DNA of 64,000 nucleotides from Butyrivibrio fibrisolvens. GTDB lineage: Bacteria > Bacillota > Clostridia > Lachnospirales > Lachnospiraceae. Shown here piece after piece: positions 16,666 through 24,988 of the stretch. The position numbers were made by a program, and so were the translations under genes. The stretch is taken from positions 434,001 through 498,000 of the forward strand of contig NZ_CP146963.1 in the NCBI RefSeq assembly GCF_037113525.1, given 5' to 3'. The notes below the pieces were generated by a model, which did not search any database, was not told where the DNA came from, and saw only the letters and a list, made by a program, of their open reading frames with translations. Numbering within the stretch: position 1 is the stretch's first letter; each line of letters opens with the position of its first letter.

Positions 16666-18663
16666 GTGCATAGGAAGATGAGAAAATTTAATAAATATAC
16701 TTCTCCCCTTAAAGAAGACGGCCTTGTAATAGACTATGATATGGGCGATATAATGCTAGACAGAAGGCCTGGAAAGTTTGTAAATCCTGAAATAGAGTTT
16801 GAGGATATTAATAGTCATGGATATAGATCCATGGATAGCGATGATGTAGATGAATGGGTATCGTCAAACAGGAATGCTATAAGATCTTCAAGGACCGGTT
16901 CTTATGTTAGTAACAGGCAGTTATATGACAGTACAATTGACAATCTGAGCTTGAATTATAAAGAGAAACCAAAAGAAGAAAAGCCCAGAAAGACAGCGCT
17001 TGAACAGTTGGCAGAGATAAGGCCTGATTCTCCTCCGCCTAAGCCATTTGCAAACAGGGCAGAGGAAGTCAGATACCAGTTTTCTGAAAAGAAGCGCAGA
17101 GAAGAGATCAGGAAATTCGCCCAGGAAAGGCAACGAGAATACAGCATCAAGAAACAGAAAGACGAAGACAGGCGAAGGACTGAGGAACTAAAAAAAATAT
17201 TTGATCTTGAAGATGGCGATGAAACATTAGAACCATCATACGAAGATCTTAAGAAAAGAGTTAAAAGTTCAAAGGCTGATGATACAAATGTATTCTTTGC
17301 AAAAGTATCGTCAGAGAATAGAGCATTAAAAGAAAGCAGAGATAATAAAGATCATTATAAAGAGAGTATAAAAGCCAGTTATAAAGATAGCCATAAAGAG
17401 TACTATAAAGAAGCAGATACAAAGAAATCCGGGGAATATGATGAAGAAGATGATGATTTTATAAATGCTCCTGATGGCTTTGATCCAAGTAAGATCAAAA
17501 GTAGAGGCTCTGTAAAAACCCAGGAATATCATCACACACACAGACATCATCATCATTCAAAAATAGGAAGAGCCCTAAGAATTATCAGAAATACGATCCT
17601 TATTTTACTTGCAGTGACTGTAGGATTTGTTGGTATAGGATATGGGGCATACAGGCTCATGGAATATACTGGCGGATTGTCTCTATATAACAGGACACAG
17701 GATCAGGCTCCGGACCTGTCACAGGCTTCCTTATATGAGGAATATTCTATAGGAGATGATCAGATGCCGCTGACAGCATCAGCATCTTCCTGGCAGCCTG
17801 GTTGGATCAGATATGATGGCAAAACCTATGCGTATAATTCTAACCTTCTGACATTCCTTGTACTTGGAATTGACAGCATGGACAAGGTTCATGAAGGAGA
17901 AGATGGCATTAGCGGCGGACAGTCAGATGCAATGTTCTTCCTGATCCTTGACCCTGACAGTAAAGAGATCAAGATTGTAGCTATCAATAGAAATGCAATG
18001 ACGGATATAGATGTCTACAATGAAGAAGGTATATATGTAGGGACAGGAGAGGCTCAGATATGCCTACAGCACGGCTTTGGTAACGGACTTGAGCAAAGTT
18101 GTGAACGAACAGTTAAAACGGTTAGGAACCTGTTCCACGAGCTTCCAATAAATGGATATATATCCATTAACATGGGAGCTATACCGACAGTAAATGATAC
18201 GGTCGGCGGAGTAACACTCAAAGTATTGTATAGTCTTCCGGCAGCAGGACAGTACAGGTCACTTCGTAAGGGAGATACGGTGACGCTTACAGGAGATGAT
18301 GCATACTGGTACACCCAGCATAGGGATATATATGATGACTACAGCGCAAATGAACGTCTTGAAAGACAGCTTCAATACTTGATAGAGTTTGTACCTGCTC
18401 TCCAGGAAAAGGTGAGAGAGAATCCGGAATCTGTAGCTTCGATTTATAGTGCTTTATCTCCATATATGGTGACAGATATAGGTCTAAATGAAGCTGTGTA
18501 TCTTGGTAACGAAGCAGCAGAGTACAACTTCGATTCTGCAAATATATACCAGATGAAGGGAGAAAGCATTATAGGAAAATCAGGCTTTGAAGAATTTATC
18601 TATGACGAAGAAGGTTTGTATGATCTGATCATAGATGTATTCTATACTGAAGTCGATTCCTGA
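16666..18663 (+). CDS. LytR-CpsA-Psr (LCP) family glycan ligase with long cytoplasmic domain
   Basis: 665 residues from the GTG at 16666 (AAGGGGG upstream; an ATG at 16678 is possible). LCP enzymes move lipid-linked glycan onto peptidoglycan. The LCP domain starts near residue 394 (LLTFLVLGIDSMD, GGQSDAMFFLIL). The segment after it reads AINRNAMTDI, where many LCP proteins have a SIPRDT-like motif, so it is divergent. Unusually, about 300 residues precede the single membrane helix (about 308-329). They are highly charged, with a Lys/Glu/Arg coiled-coil region near 130-175, Lys/Tyr-rich repeats near 225-250 and a cluster of seven histidines at 289-297. Confidence 0.88.
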   Translation: MHRKMRKFNKYTSPLKEDGLVIDYDMGDIMLDRRPGKFVNPEIEFEDINSHGYRSMDSDDVDEWVSSNRNAIRSSRTGSYVSNRQLYDSTIDNLSLNYKEKPKEEKPRKTALEQLAEIRPDSPPPKPFANRAEEVRYQFSEKKRREEIRKFAQERQREYSIKKQKDEDRRRTEELKKIFDLEDGDETLEPSYEDLKKRVKSSKADDTNVFFAKVSSENRALKESRDNKDHYKESIKASYKDSHKEYYKEADTKKSGEYDEEDDDFINAPDGFDPSKIKSRGSVKTQEYHHTHRHHHHSKIGRALRIIRNTILILLAVTVGFVGIGYGAYRLMEYTGGLSLYNRTQDQAPDLSQASLYEEYSIGDDQMPLTASASSWQPGWIRYDGKTYAYNSNLLTFLVLGIDSMDKVHEGEDGISGGQSDAMFFLILDPDSKEIKIVAINRNAMTDIDVYNEEGIYVGTGEAQICLQHGFGNGLEQSCERTVKTVRNLFHELPINGYISINMGAIPTVNDTVGGVTLKVLYSLPAAGQYRSLRKGDTVTLTGDDAYWYTQHRDIYDDYSANERLERQLQYLIEFVPALQEKVRENPESVASIYSALSPYMVTDIGLNEAVYLGNEAAEYNFDSANIYQMKGESIIGKSGFEEFIYDEEGLYDLIIDVFYTEVDS

Positions 18664-18741
18664 GATATGATCATTATAAGCAGGTAGTGATATTGTTGCT
18701 TAGAAGAGTCGATAAAGTAAAAAACGATTAGTAATAACTAT

Positions 18742-18776
18742 AAAACTGTCATACATTGATTTGTATGGCAGTTTTT
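18742..18776 (+). terminator. Terminator after the exopolysaccharide control operon
   Basis: Stem ACTGTCATACA / TTGTATGGCAGT (one wobble) flanked by AAAA and TTTTT gives a strong intrinsic terminator closing the operon that ends with the LCP gene. Confidence 0.85.
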
Positions 18777-18820
18777 ATATGCATAAAAAATATTCAATTA
18801 GAATACAATCATTTTGATAT

Positions 18821-18870
18821 AAAAAATATTGATTCAATATTTTTTAGGAAGGAGGATACTATTAATAATA
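18821..18870 (+). other. AT-rich palindrome followed by an orphan Shine-Dalgarno sequence
   Basis: AAAAAATATTG and CAATATTTTTT form a perfect 11-bp inverted repeat around a 3-base loop (18821-18845). GGAAGGAGG follows, but no ATG, GTG or TTG start lies at a suitable distance in an open frame; the next gene has its own site at 18918. This may be a leader structure or the remains of a lost small gene. Confidence 0.35.
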
Positions 18871-18931
18871 AGTCAAATCTTGCCGATATAGATTGTAGAA
18901 GCACAGTCACAGCCTATAAGGGGGTTATGAT

Positions 18932-19636
18932 ATGGCAAAGACAGCAACACTCAGGGCAGAATCGCTTAGTGGATTATTTGTTGGAAGAAAGATAATTGAA
19001 TTAAATTATCAAGAAATCTTTGACCACAAACCCAATGTTTACAAGTGGATTAAAAGAGCATTTGATATCTTGGCAGCAAGTATTGCATTGATATTGCTTT
19101 TACCTGTATTTCTTCTTACGGCATTGGCTATAGAGTTGGAAGATGGCGGACCTGTATTTTTTACTCAGCTCCGCGCCGGTCAGAACATGAAGCCGTTCAA
19201 AATATACAAGTTTCGTAGCATGTATAAGAATGCTGAAGCCCAGTTTGAACGTATGCAGGCGCAGAACGAGCAGACTGGACATGCATTTAAGATTAAGAAT
19301 GATCCAAGAATAACTCATGTAGGAAAATTTATCAGAAGATATTCAATTGATGAACTTCCTCAGCTTCTAAATATTATTAAAGGTGATATGAGTATAGTTG
19401 GACCTAGACCAATTATCTATAGTCAAATGGAAGAGTGTAATGCTTACGAAAGGCAACGCTTAATTGCAAAGCCAGGTCTTACCTGCTATTGGCAGGTATG
19501 TGGCAGGGCAAAGATTAAGTGGGATCGTTGGGTTGAACTTGACCTTCAGTATATTCAGGATATGAGTGTATTTAAGGATATCGAACTTATAGTAAGAACC
19601 TTTCCTGCTGTTTTTGGCAAGGACGGAGCGTATTGA
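18932..19636 (+). CDS. Undecaprenyl-phosphate sugar-1-phosphate transferase (priming enzyme)
   Basis: 234 residues, the short form of the bacterial sugar transferase family with one membrane segment (about 38-62) and no large N-terminal domain. It places the first sugar phosphate on undecaprenyl phosphate to start repeat-unit assembly. Motifs: PVFFTQLRAGQNMKPFKIYKFRSM, then IDELPQLLNIIKGDMSIVGPRP, and the C-terminal PGLTCYWQVCGR. RBS is AGGGGGT. It stands alone between two terminators, before the AT-rich block of glycosyltransferase genes, so it can be expressed separately from both neighbours. Confidence 0.93.
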   Translation: MAKTATLRAESLSGLFVGRKIIELNYQEIFDHKPNVYKWIKRAFDILAASIALILLLPVFLLTALAIELEDGGPVFFTQLRAGQNMKPFKIYKFRSMYKNAEAQFERMQAQNEQTGHAFKIKNDPRITHVGKFIRRYSIDELPQLLNIIKGDMSIVGPRPIIYSQMEECNAYERQRLIAKPGLTCYWQVCGRAKIKWDRWVELDLQYIQDMSVFKDIELIVRTFPAVFGKDGAY

Positions 19637-19697
19637 TCAGGAAATAATATGAGTGAATAACAACCTCGGGTATTTGCTATTAGCTTAAGAAAATAAT

Positions 19698-19733
19698 AAA
19701 AGCGTAGATTTGATACAAAATCTACGCTTTTTT
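19698..19733 (+). terminator. Terminator after the priming transferase
   Basis: A 12-bp perfect stem, AAAGCGTAGATT paired with AATCTACGCTTT, followed by TTTT. The 8-base loop is TGATACAA. Confidence 0.9.
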
Positions 19734-20053
19734 CTATGAAAAGTACAACATATGGCTTATAATTAATCTAAATAGTGATGATGTACAAACAGGGGGATAG
19801 CATTCACAGAATTCTTACGGGGACGCCAGACTTTCGGTTTTTATCAAATTATCTGGGGTTGTGAGGGGGATATAGAGGAATTATCTTTAGTACGGTTGAG
19901 CGGTCTGCTATGGCTGAATCCCAGTGATAGAAAAAATATAAGAAGAATATTTGCAAATAAAACATGTTGGAAAAATACGAGTTATGTCCACTATGAAAAT
20001 AGTAAATTATTTTTTTTTACCGATTATTAAAATCCTAACAGAGGGATAAAGAT
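19734..20053 (+). other. Long leader before the acquired glycan block
   Basis: No gene with a normal start was found. A frame from 19782 to 20030 stays open for 82 codons without ATG; its Trp- and charge-rich peptide resembles no family I know. In the same DNA, CCAGA (19829-19833) can pair with TCTGG at 19851-19855, while the overlapping CTGGGGTT can instead pair with AATCCCAG about 70 bases later. Mutually exclusive hairpins of this sort are seen in regulatory leaders. The ribosome site GAGGG for the methyltransferase ends the region. Confidence 0.3.
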
Positions 20054-21166
20054 ATGGAAGGAAAAGCAATAATTGAGAATATAATTACTAATGCGTGCCC
20101 GGTAAGTTATGAAGATGTTTCTCAATCACACTGCAGAGTTTTGTCCTTAAACCTTTCTCACAGAAAAATAATTGTTGCGTATCCGGAAGATACTGAATTG
20201 ATTAAGGAAATAGCAATTGAGTATTTTTTGAGAAATCATTTAGAAGTTGAAGAACTAGTTAAATATAATAAAAAAGAAATATTAAGAATTCTCTTGGATT
20301 TAAAGAAACGTGATAAAGATATAGCTTGCTTTATTGTATTACCAGATTCTTATAATTCATTTCTATATAAAATACTAAGAAGATTTTTAGAAAGAAAAAC
20401 TGAAATATGTCCAATCAGATTTCCTCACTTTGGAATGGCAAATAATAATTCTCAGTTTATAGAAGATAGAATTTTTATTAGTTTTGTAGAGAATAATATC
20501 GATAAATTCTCTAATATATATGATTTGCTATATGATCAAGAATCAAAAGATACTTTAAAAGAAATCATTCGATGCGCAGCTGAACATGATGCATATAGAT
20601 TACCACAGGCAACGCAAAAGGAAAAATACTGGGAATACTATTTACATTTAGATGATGAATGTTTTGTAAATTGTGGAAGTGCTAAAGGAGATACAATTTT
20701 AACTTTTTTAAACAACAATTATCCATTTGAAAGAATATATGCTTTTGAGGGAAATCACTCAGAGTATAAATTGCTTCTAAAAAACCTCGATAATCTTGAA
20801 GATGATTTAAAACAGAAAATCATCACTATTAACGAATACATAGGAACTTCTGGCGAAAAGAACAATTTTGATAGTAGATTTAAAAAACAAAAGGTTTCGC
20901 TAATTAATATGGATATAGAAGGTGCAGAACTTGCTGTATTGCAAGGGGGAGTTGAGTTGATTAAAAGGGATCGGCCTGTTTTAGCAATATGTGCATATCA
21001 TAAAAAAGAAGACTTGATAGAAATACCTGCATTAGTAAGAAGTATTGTAGACGATTATGTATTTGTTTTAAGAAAATATATTGGAGAACAGGCATTTGTT
21101 ATTGTAAATGAGTATTTATACTATGCTATTCCCAGAGAAAGACTACTTGAAGACTATGAAGAATAA
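20054..21166 (+). CDS. FkbM-family methyltransferase
   Basis: 370 residues. The C-terminal part has the FkbM pattern: FVNCGSAKGDT (SAM-binding motif I, about 208-218), IYAFEGNHSEYKLLLKNL, and VSLINMDIEGAELAVLQGG, ending with a VLAICAYHKKEDL segment. Such enzymes O-methylate sugars, and in a glycan block it probably caps or decorates the repeat unit. The N-terminal 190 residues are not recognised and may be specific to this subgroup. The gene opens the A+T-rich block and its codons are AT-richer than those of the preceding operon. Confidence 0.85.
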   Translation: MEGKAIIENIITNACPVSYEDVSQSHCRVLSLNLSHRKIIVAYPEDTELIKEIAIEYFLRNHLEVEELVKYNKKEILRILLDLKKRDKDIACFIVLPDSYNSFLYKILRRFLERKTEICPIRFPHFGMANNNSQFIEDRIFISFVENNIDKFSNIYDLLYDQESKDTLKEIIRCAAEHDAYRLPQATQKEKYWEYYLHLDDECFVNCGSAKGDTILTFLNNNYPFERIYAFEGNHSEYKLLLKNLDNLEDDLKQKIITINEYIGTSGEKNNFDSRFKKQKVSLINMDIEGAELAVLQGGVELIKRDRPVLAICAYHKKEDLIEIPALVRSIVDDYVFVLRKYIGEQAFVIVNEYLYYAIPRERLLEDYEE

Positions 21167-21197
21167 TGAATTTCAAAGAGATTTAGGGAGTCTAATC

Positions 21198-22235
21198 ATG
21201 ATAGATATTAGTGTAATAGTACCTGTATATCAAGTTGAGTTGTATATAGAAAAAATGATGAAGTGTTTGCAAACACAGACTATTCAGAATTATAAGCTCA
21301 TAATTATAGATGATAAAACTGAAGATAATTCTATCGAGATTGTTAATGCCTATAAGGATTTTTTTGGAGATCGAATGGTAATAATCCATAATTCATGCAA
21401 TATGGGATTAAGTATGTCAAGGAATGTTGGTCTAGATTATGTTAGCAAACACAGAACTAAGTATGTTACTTTTTTGGATTCAGATGATTGGGTAGAAGAA
21501 AGGTATTTAGAAGACCTTTATTCGTTAGCGGAAAAGGAGCAACTAGATTTATGCGTTGCAGGTATTATTCGGTATGAAGATGAAACGAATCGAATAATAT
21601 GCAAAGAAATGATTAGCTTTGGCGATGATGTTTATTCTATTGAAGATTGCAAAGCATTAGCTATTATTAACCCTTGTGCATATGCAAAAATATATAGATT
21701 TGAGCCTATTTGTGATGTGAGATTTCGTAGTATAAAGCGATCGGAGGATACGTGTTATTTATTTGAATGTCTGAAAAAGCTTAAGTTAGTGATGTTTACA
21801 AATAATGCATTTTATCATTATCGCGTACGATCAAGCTCTTTAACTGGAGCCATGAATGATGAAAAATATATATCTATGCATGAAGGATTTGCTGAAATTA
21901 TGCCTCTAATTGCTGATAACAATGGAACAAAGATCAAGGAGCAATTTATATGCCAAGTTTTTATTCGTAGCTCAGTTGGAGGGGTATGCCGACTCTCATT
22001 TAAAAATATGAAAAGGCGTAAAGAATTAGAGAAAGAAGAGCGTGGATTCCTGGATCAATGTATAACTGAATGGAGAAACAATACTTATTTAAATATTCTA
22101 TCATCAAATTTTGGTGGAAAAAAAATTATAGCGCTCAAAATCTGTTCAACGTTATACAAACTCCATCTTTTTTCAGTTTTTATTTGCTTTTATTATTTCT
22201 ACAATCAGATCCTTGGAAAAGATGTTAGAGCATAA
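21198..22235 (+). CDS. GT2-family glycosyltransferase
   Basis: 345 residues from the ATG at 21198, which has AGGGAG seven bases upstream and gives the usual start MIDISVIVPVYQVE; the frame extends back to 21108 but that part overlaps the preceding gene. GT-A fold signs: SVIVPVYQ, IIIDDKTEDNS, the DXD-type SDDW motif in TFLDSDDWVEERYL, and RSEDTCYLFE in the acceptor region. It adds a sugar from a nucleotide donor to the growing lipid-linked glycan in the cytoplasm. The donor cannot be told from sequence. Confidence 0.88.
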   Translation: MIDISVIVPVYQVELYIEKMMKCLQTQTIQNYKLIIIDDKTEDNSIEIVNAYKDFFGDRMVIIHNSCNMGLSMSRNVGLDYVSKHRTKYVTFLDSDDWVEERYLEDLYSLAEKEQLDLCVAGIIRYEDETNRIICKEMISFGDDVYSIEDCKALAIINPCAYAKIYRFEPICDVRFRSIKRSEDTCYLFECLKKLKLVMFTNNAFYHYRVRSSSLTGAMNDEKYISMHEGFAEIMPLIADNNGTKIKEQFICQVFIRSSVGGVCRLSFKNMKRRKELEKEERGFLDQCITEWRNNTYLNILSSNFGGKKIIALKICSTLYKLHLFSVFICFYYFYNQILGKDVRA

Positions 22236-22247
22236 ATGGGTGTGTAT

Positions 22248-23021
22248 ATGATTCCTAAAATTATTCATTATTGTTGGTTTGGAGGTAATCAAATATCAGA
22301 ATTAGGGGCAAAGTGTATAGACAGTTGGAAAAAATATTGCCCTGATTATCAAATAATTTTATGGGATGAAAAATCATTCTGCATAGATTTTAATAAATAT
22401 ACTATAGAGGCTGCAGGAGAGAAAAAATGGGCATTTGTTTCAGATGTGGCCAGGCTGAATGCATTATATAAGTATGGTGGAATATATTTAGATACTGATG
22501 TTGAAATAGTAAAACCTATAGATTGGCTTTTAGATAATCAAGGAGTAATAGGTTTTGAGGATGGTAGAAGGTTGTCAACTTCTTTTATAGCTTGTGAAAA
22601 AAATAATAGCGTTATCAGAGAATTACTGAGGGATTATGAGGGAAGGAGTTTCTATAAAAGTGGAGTTGTAGATAATACTCCTAATGTGAAAAGAATTACC
22701 AAGTATTTTATTCAACACGGTTTAAAAAAAGACAATTCAAAACAGATAGTTGAGGGATTTACGGTTTTACCAACAGATTACTTGTCCCCCAAAAATCATT
22801 TTTCAAAACAAACGATTATTACGAAAAACACGTATGCCATACATCATTTTGAAGGATCATGGGAAAATGAAGAAGATAAATATAAACATGAAATCATCGG
22901 TAAAATCATGAAATACGGTATTCCTGTGAGTCTTGCAAGATGGAGCGCAAAAATAATATCTGTTGTGAGATATAGAGGCATCAAGGGGATTGCTTTTGAA
23001 ACGCGAAAACTGTTTAGATAG
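22248..23021 (+). CDS. GT32-type capsular glycosyltransferase
   Basis: 257 residues from the ATG at 22248, which gives the standard family start MIPKIIHYCWFGG; an ATG at 22236, immediately after the previous stop, is an alternative. Features of the DXD sugar-binding transferases are present: WAFVSDVARLNALYKYGGIY and the LDTDVE motif. These enzymes transfer mannose, galactose or related sugars in capsule loci. The gene is tightly packed, 12 bases after the preceding gene and followed directly by the next. Confidence 0.9.
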   Translation: MIPKIIHYCWFGGNQISELGAKCIDSWKKYCPDYQIILWDEKSFCIDFNKYTIEAAGEKKWAFVSDVARLNALYKYGGIYLDTDVEIVKPIDWLLDNQGVIGFEDGRRLSTSFIACEKNNSVIRELLRDYEGRSFYKSGVVDNTPNVKRITKYFIQHGLKKDNSKQIVEGFTVLPTDYLSPKNHFSKQTIITKNTYAIHHFEGSWENEEDKYKHEIIGKIMKYGIPVSLARWSAKIISVVRYRGIKGIAFETRKLFR

Positions 23022-23030
23022 GTGCTTGAT

Positions 23031-23912
23031 ATGCATATACAGCAAATACAGTATCATGTTGCAATAAAAAAGAGGAAAGAGAGTAAATATCAAGTACTCA
23101 ATAATCCAGATAATGCATGGGCTGCAGATCCTTTTTTGTTCAGTTATAAGGGAGAGATGTATATTTTTGCTGAGATATGGAAATATAATTTAGGTGAAAA
23201 AGGTAGGGGAGTAATAGGCTTTTGCAAATACTCCGAAGGAAAAGTAACAGAATGGACTGAAGTTATTCGAGAATCATATCATCTATCATATCCTTATATT
23301 TTTAGTTACGGAAATAATATATATATATGCCCTGAAAGTGGGGACAGTGGGGAGATATATTTATACAGAGCGATAGATTTTCCATATAAATGGGAAAAAT
23401 GTATATCTTTATATGATGGGGGGGCAAAATGTGTTGATAGTACTTTTTTTAAATATAAGGGTGACATTTTTGGATTTACATATTGCATAACTAATGAAAA
23501 CGCAGATAATTGCAACGAATTATGGCTATTTAAAGTTGATAATAAGAAAATCTGTTTTTGTGACAATAATCCTTTAACAGTAAAAAAAGAGCATGCTAGA
23601 TGTGCAGGAAAAGTTATTAATAATTTTGGTGATTTGATTAGAGTTTCCCAAGATTGCGACGGTGGGTATGGACTTGGCGTAGTACTAAACACATTTAGCA
23701 TTGATCCAGAGTATAACGAAACTGTTATAAAAACTATTTATCCCAAAGATATTATACTTAACAAGAAGTATAGAGTTATAGGTGTGCATACTTATAATGT
23801 TTTAAATGATTATGAAGTGATTGACATAAAGACCAAAGAAGTGTCTATCAGGATGCTATGGTATAGGTTGGAAAATAGAGTTAAGAGAAGGTTTGGGGAC
23901 TATGAAAAATAA
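23031..23912 (+). CDS. Beta-propeller glycan-locus protein (GINT1 N-terminal-like)
   Basis: 293 residues from the ATG at 23031 (AGGTG upstream; GTG at 23022 also in frame). It begins with AWAADPFLFSYKGEMYIFAE and continues with repeated blades such as SYPYIFSYGNNIYICPESG and CVDSTFFKYKGDIFGFTYC. This resembles the five-bladed propeller of GH43-like proteins and of the glucosamine inositolphosphorylceramide transferase N-terminal family found in capsule loci. The biochemical role is unknown; it may be a glycan-modifying or acceptor-binding protein. It overlaps the Stealth gene by 11 bases. Confidence 0.65.
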   Translation: MHIQQIQYHVAIKKRKESKYQVLNNPDNAWAADPFLFSYKGEMYIFAEIWKYNLGEKGRGVIGFCKYSEGKVTEWTEVIRESYHLSYPYIFSYGNNIYICPESGDSGEIYLYRAIDFPYKWEKCISLYDGGAKCVDSTFFKYKGDIFGFTYCITNENADNCNELWLFKVDNKKICFCDNNPLTVKKEHARCAGKVINNFGDLIRVSQDCDGGYGLGVVLNTFSIDPEYNETVIKTIYPKDIILNKKYRVIGVHTYNVLNDYEVIDIKTKEVSIRMLWYRLENRVKRRFGDYEK

Positions 23913-24930
23913 TAGCTCAGATGATTATGCAATTGATTTTGTTATCACATGGGTTGATGGAAGTGATGAGGATTGGATAAAGAAAAAAAACTTGTATTGT
24001 GAGCGAAAAAAAGAAACAGATTCAAGAGATGTTAGGTATAGGGACTGGAATCTTTTAAAGTATTGGTTTCGTTCTGTAGAAAAATATGCACCCTGGGTAA
24101 ATCATATTTATTTCGTTACTTGTGGGCAAAAGCCTACATGGATGAAAACTTCTTGCCCTAAGATATCTTTTATAGATCATGATGATATTATGGACGAAAG
24201 CTGTTTGCCAACTTTTAATTCGTCTGCTATAGAAGTTAATTTGCATAAGATAGAAGGACTTAGCGAGCATTTTGTATATTTTAATGATGATATGTTTCTT
24301 ATTGATTATGTTTCGCAATCGGATTTTTTCTTGAATGGAGTGCCGGTGGATAGAGCAGTTGAAAATGTTGTTCCACTAGTTTCTGATGAAAGATATTTTG
24401 TTATTAATTCGATAATGAGAAATTGTACTAGAGTTATCAATGATCATTTTTCAAAGAAAATGTTTATTAAGGATAATTTTTTGAAATGGTATTCTCCTTT
24501 TTTGGGTAAAAATGTTGTAAGAAATATATTACTTACTCCATGGAAAGATTTTTGTGGATTTTTTACCTTTCATATGCCTACATCATTTCTTAAAACAACA
24601 TTTTTAGAAATTGATGCATGTGAAAAAAAATTACTAGATACTGTTTCTAGAAATAAATTTAGAAAAGATGACGATGTTAATCAGTGGCTATTTCAATATT
24701 GGCAACTGGCAAGTGGAAATTATGTTATTCCCAAAAATGCAAGAACAAAGCTATTTGATCTTAATGAAGAAGAATTGAAACAGATTTGTGAAGCGATATC
24801 TCATCGCAAATATAAGATGATTTGTATCAATGATGTTGTTGATGAAAAAATGAATTATGAATTAATAAGTAAGGCTCTACAAGAATCTTTCGAAAAAGTA
24901 TTGCCTAAGAAATCTGAGTTTGAAATATGA
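23902..24930 (+). CDS. Stealth-family sugar-1-phosphate transferase
   Basis: 342 residues from the ATG at 23902. All four conserved Stealth regions appear: CR1 DFVITWVDGSD, CR2 with YRDWNLLKYWFRSVEKYAPW and HDDIMDESCLPTFNS, the following HFVYFNDDMFL, CR3 around VINDHFSKK, and CR4 near RKDDDVNQWLFQYW. Stealth enzymes transfer a hexose-1-phosphate from a nucleotide sugar, making phosphodiester links in capsules. So the polymer made here probably has phosphodiester-linked sugars. It overlaps the previous gene and so is translationally coupled to it. Confidence 0.92.
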   Translation: MKNNSSDDYAIDFVITWVDGSDEDWIKKKNLYCERKKETDSRDVRYRDWNLLKYWFRSVEKYAPWVNHIYFVTCGQKPTWMKTSCPKISFIDHDDIMDESCLPTFNSSAIEVNLHKIEGLSEHFVYFNDDMFLIDYVSQSDFFLNGVPVDRAVENVVPLVSDERYFVINSIMRNCTRVINDHFSKKMFIKDNFLKWYSPFLGKNVVRNILLTPWKDFCGFFTFHMPTSFLKTTFLEIDACEKKLLDTVSRNKFRKDDDVNQWLFQYWQLASGNYVIPKNARTKLFDLNEEELKQICEAISHRKYKMICINDVVDEKMNYELISKALQESFEKVLPKKSEFEI

Positions 24931-24988
24931 ATAATTAGCTACAAAGAACAATCGAAAACATGTTTCTTAAGAAAAAGGGTTTTGAATT

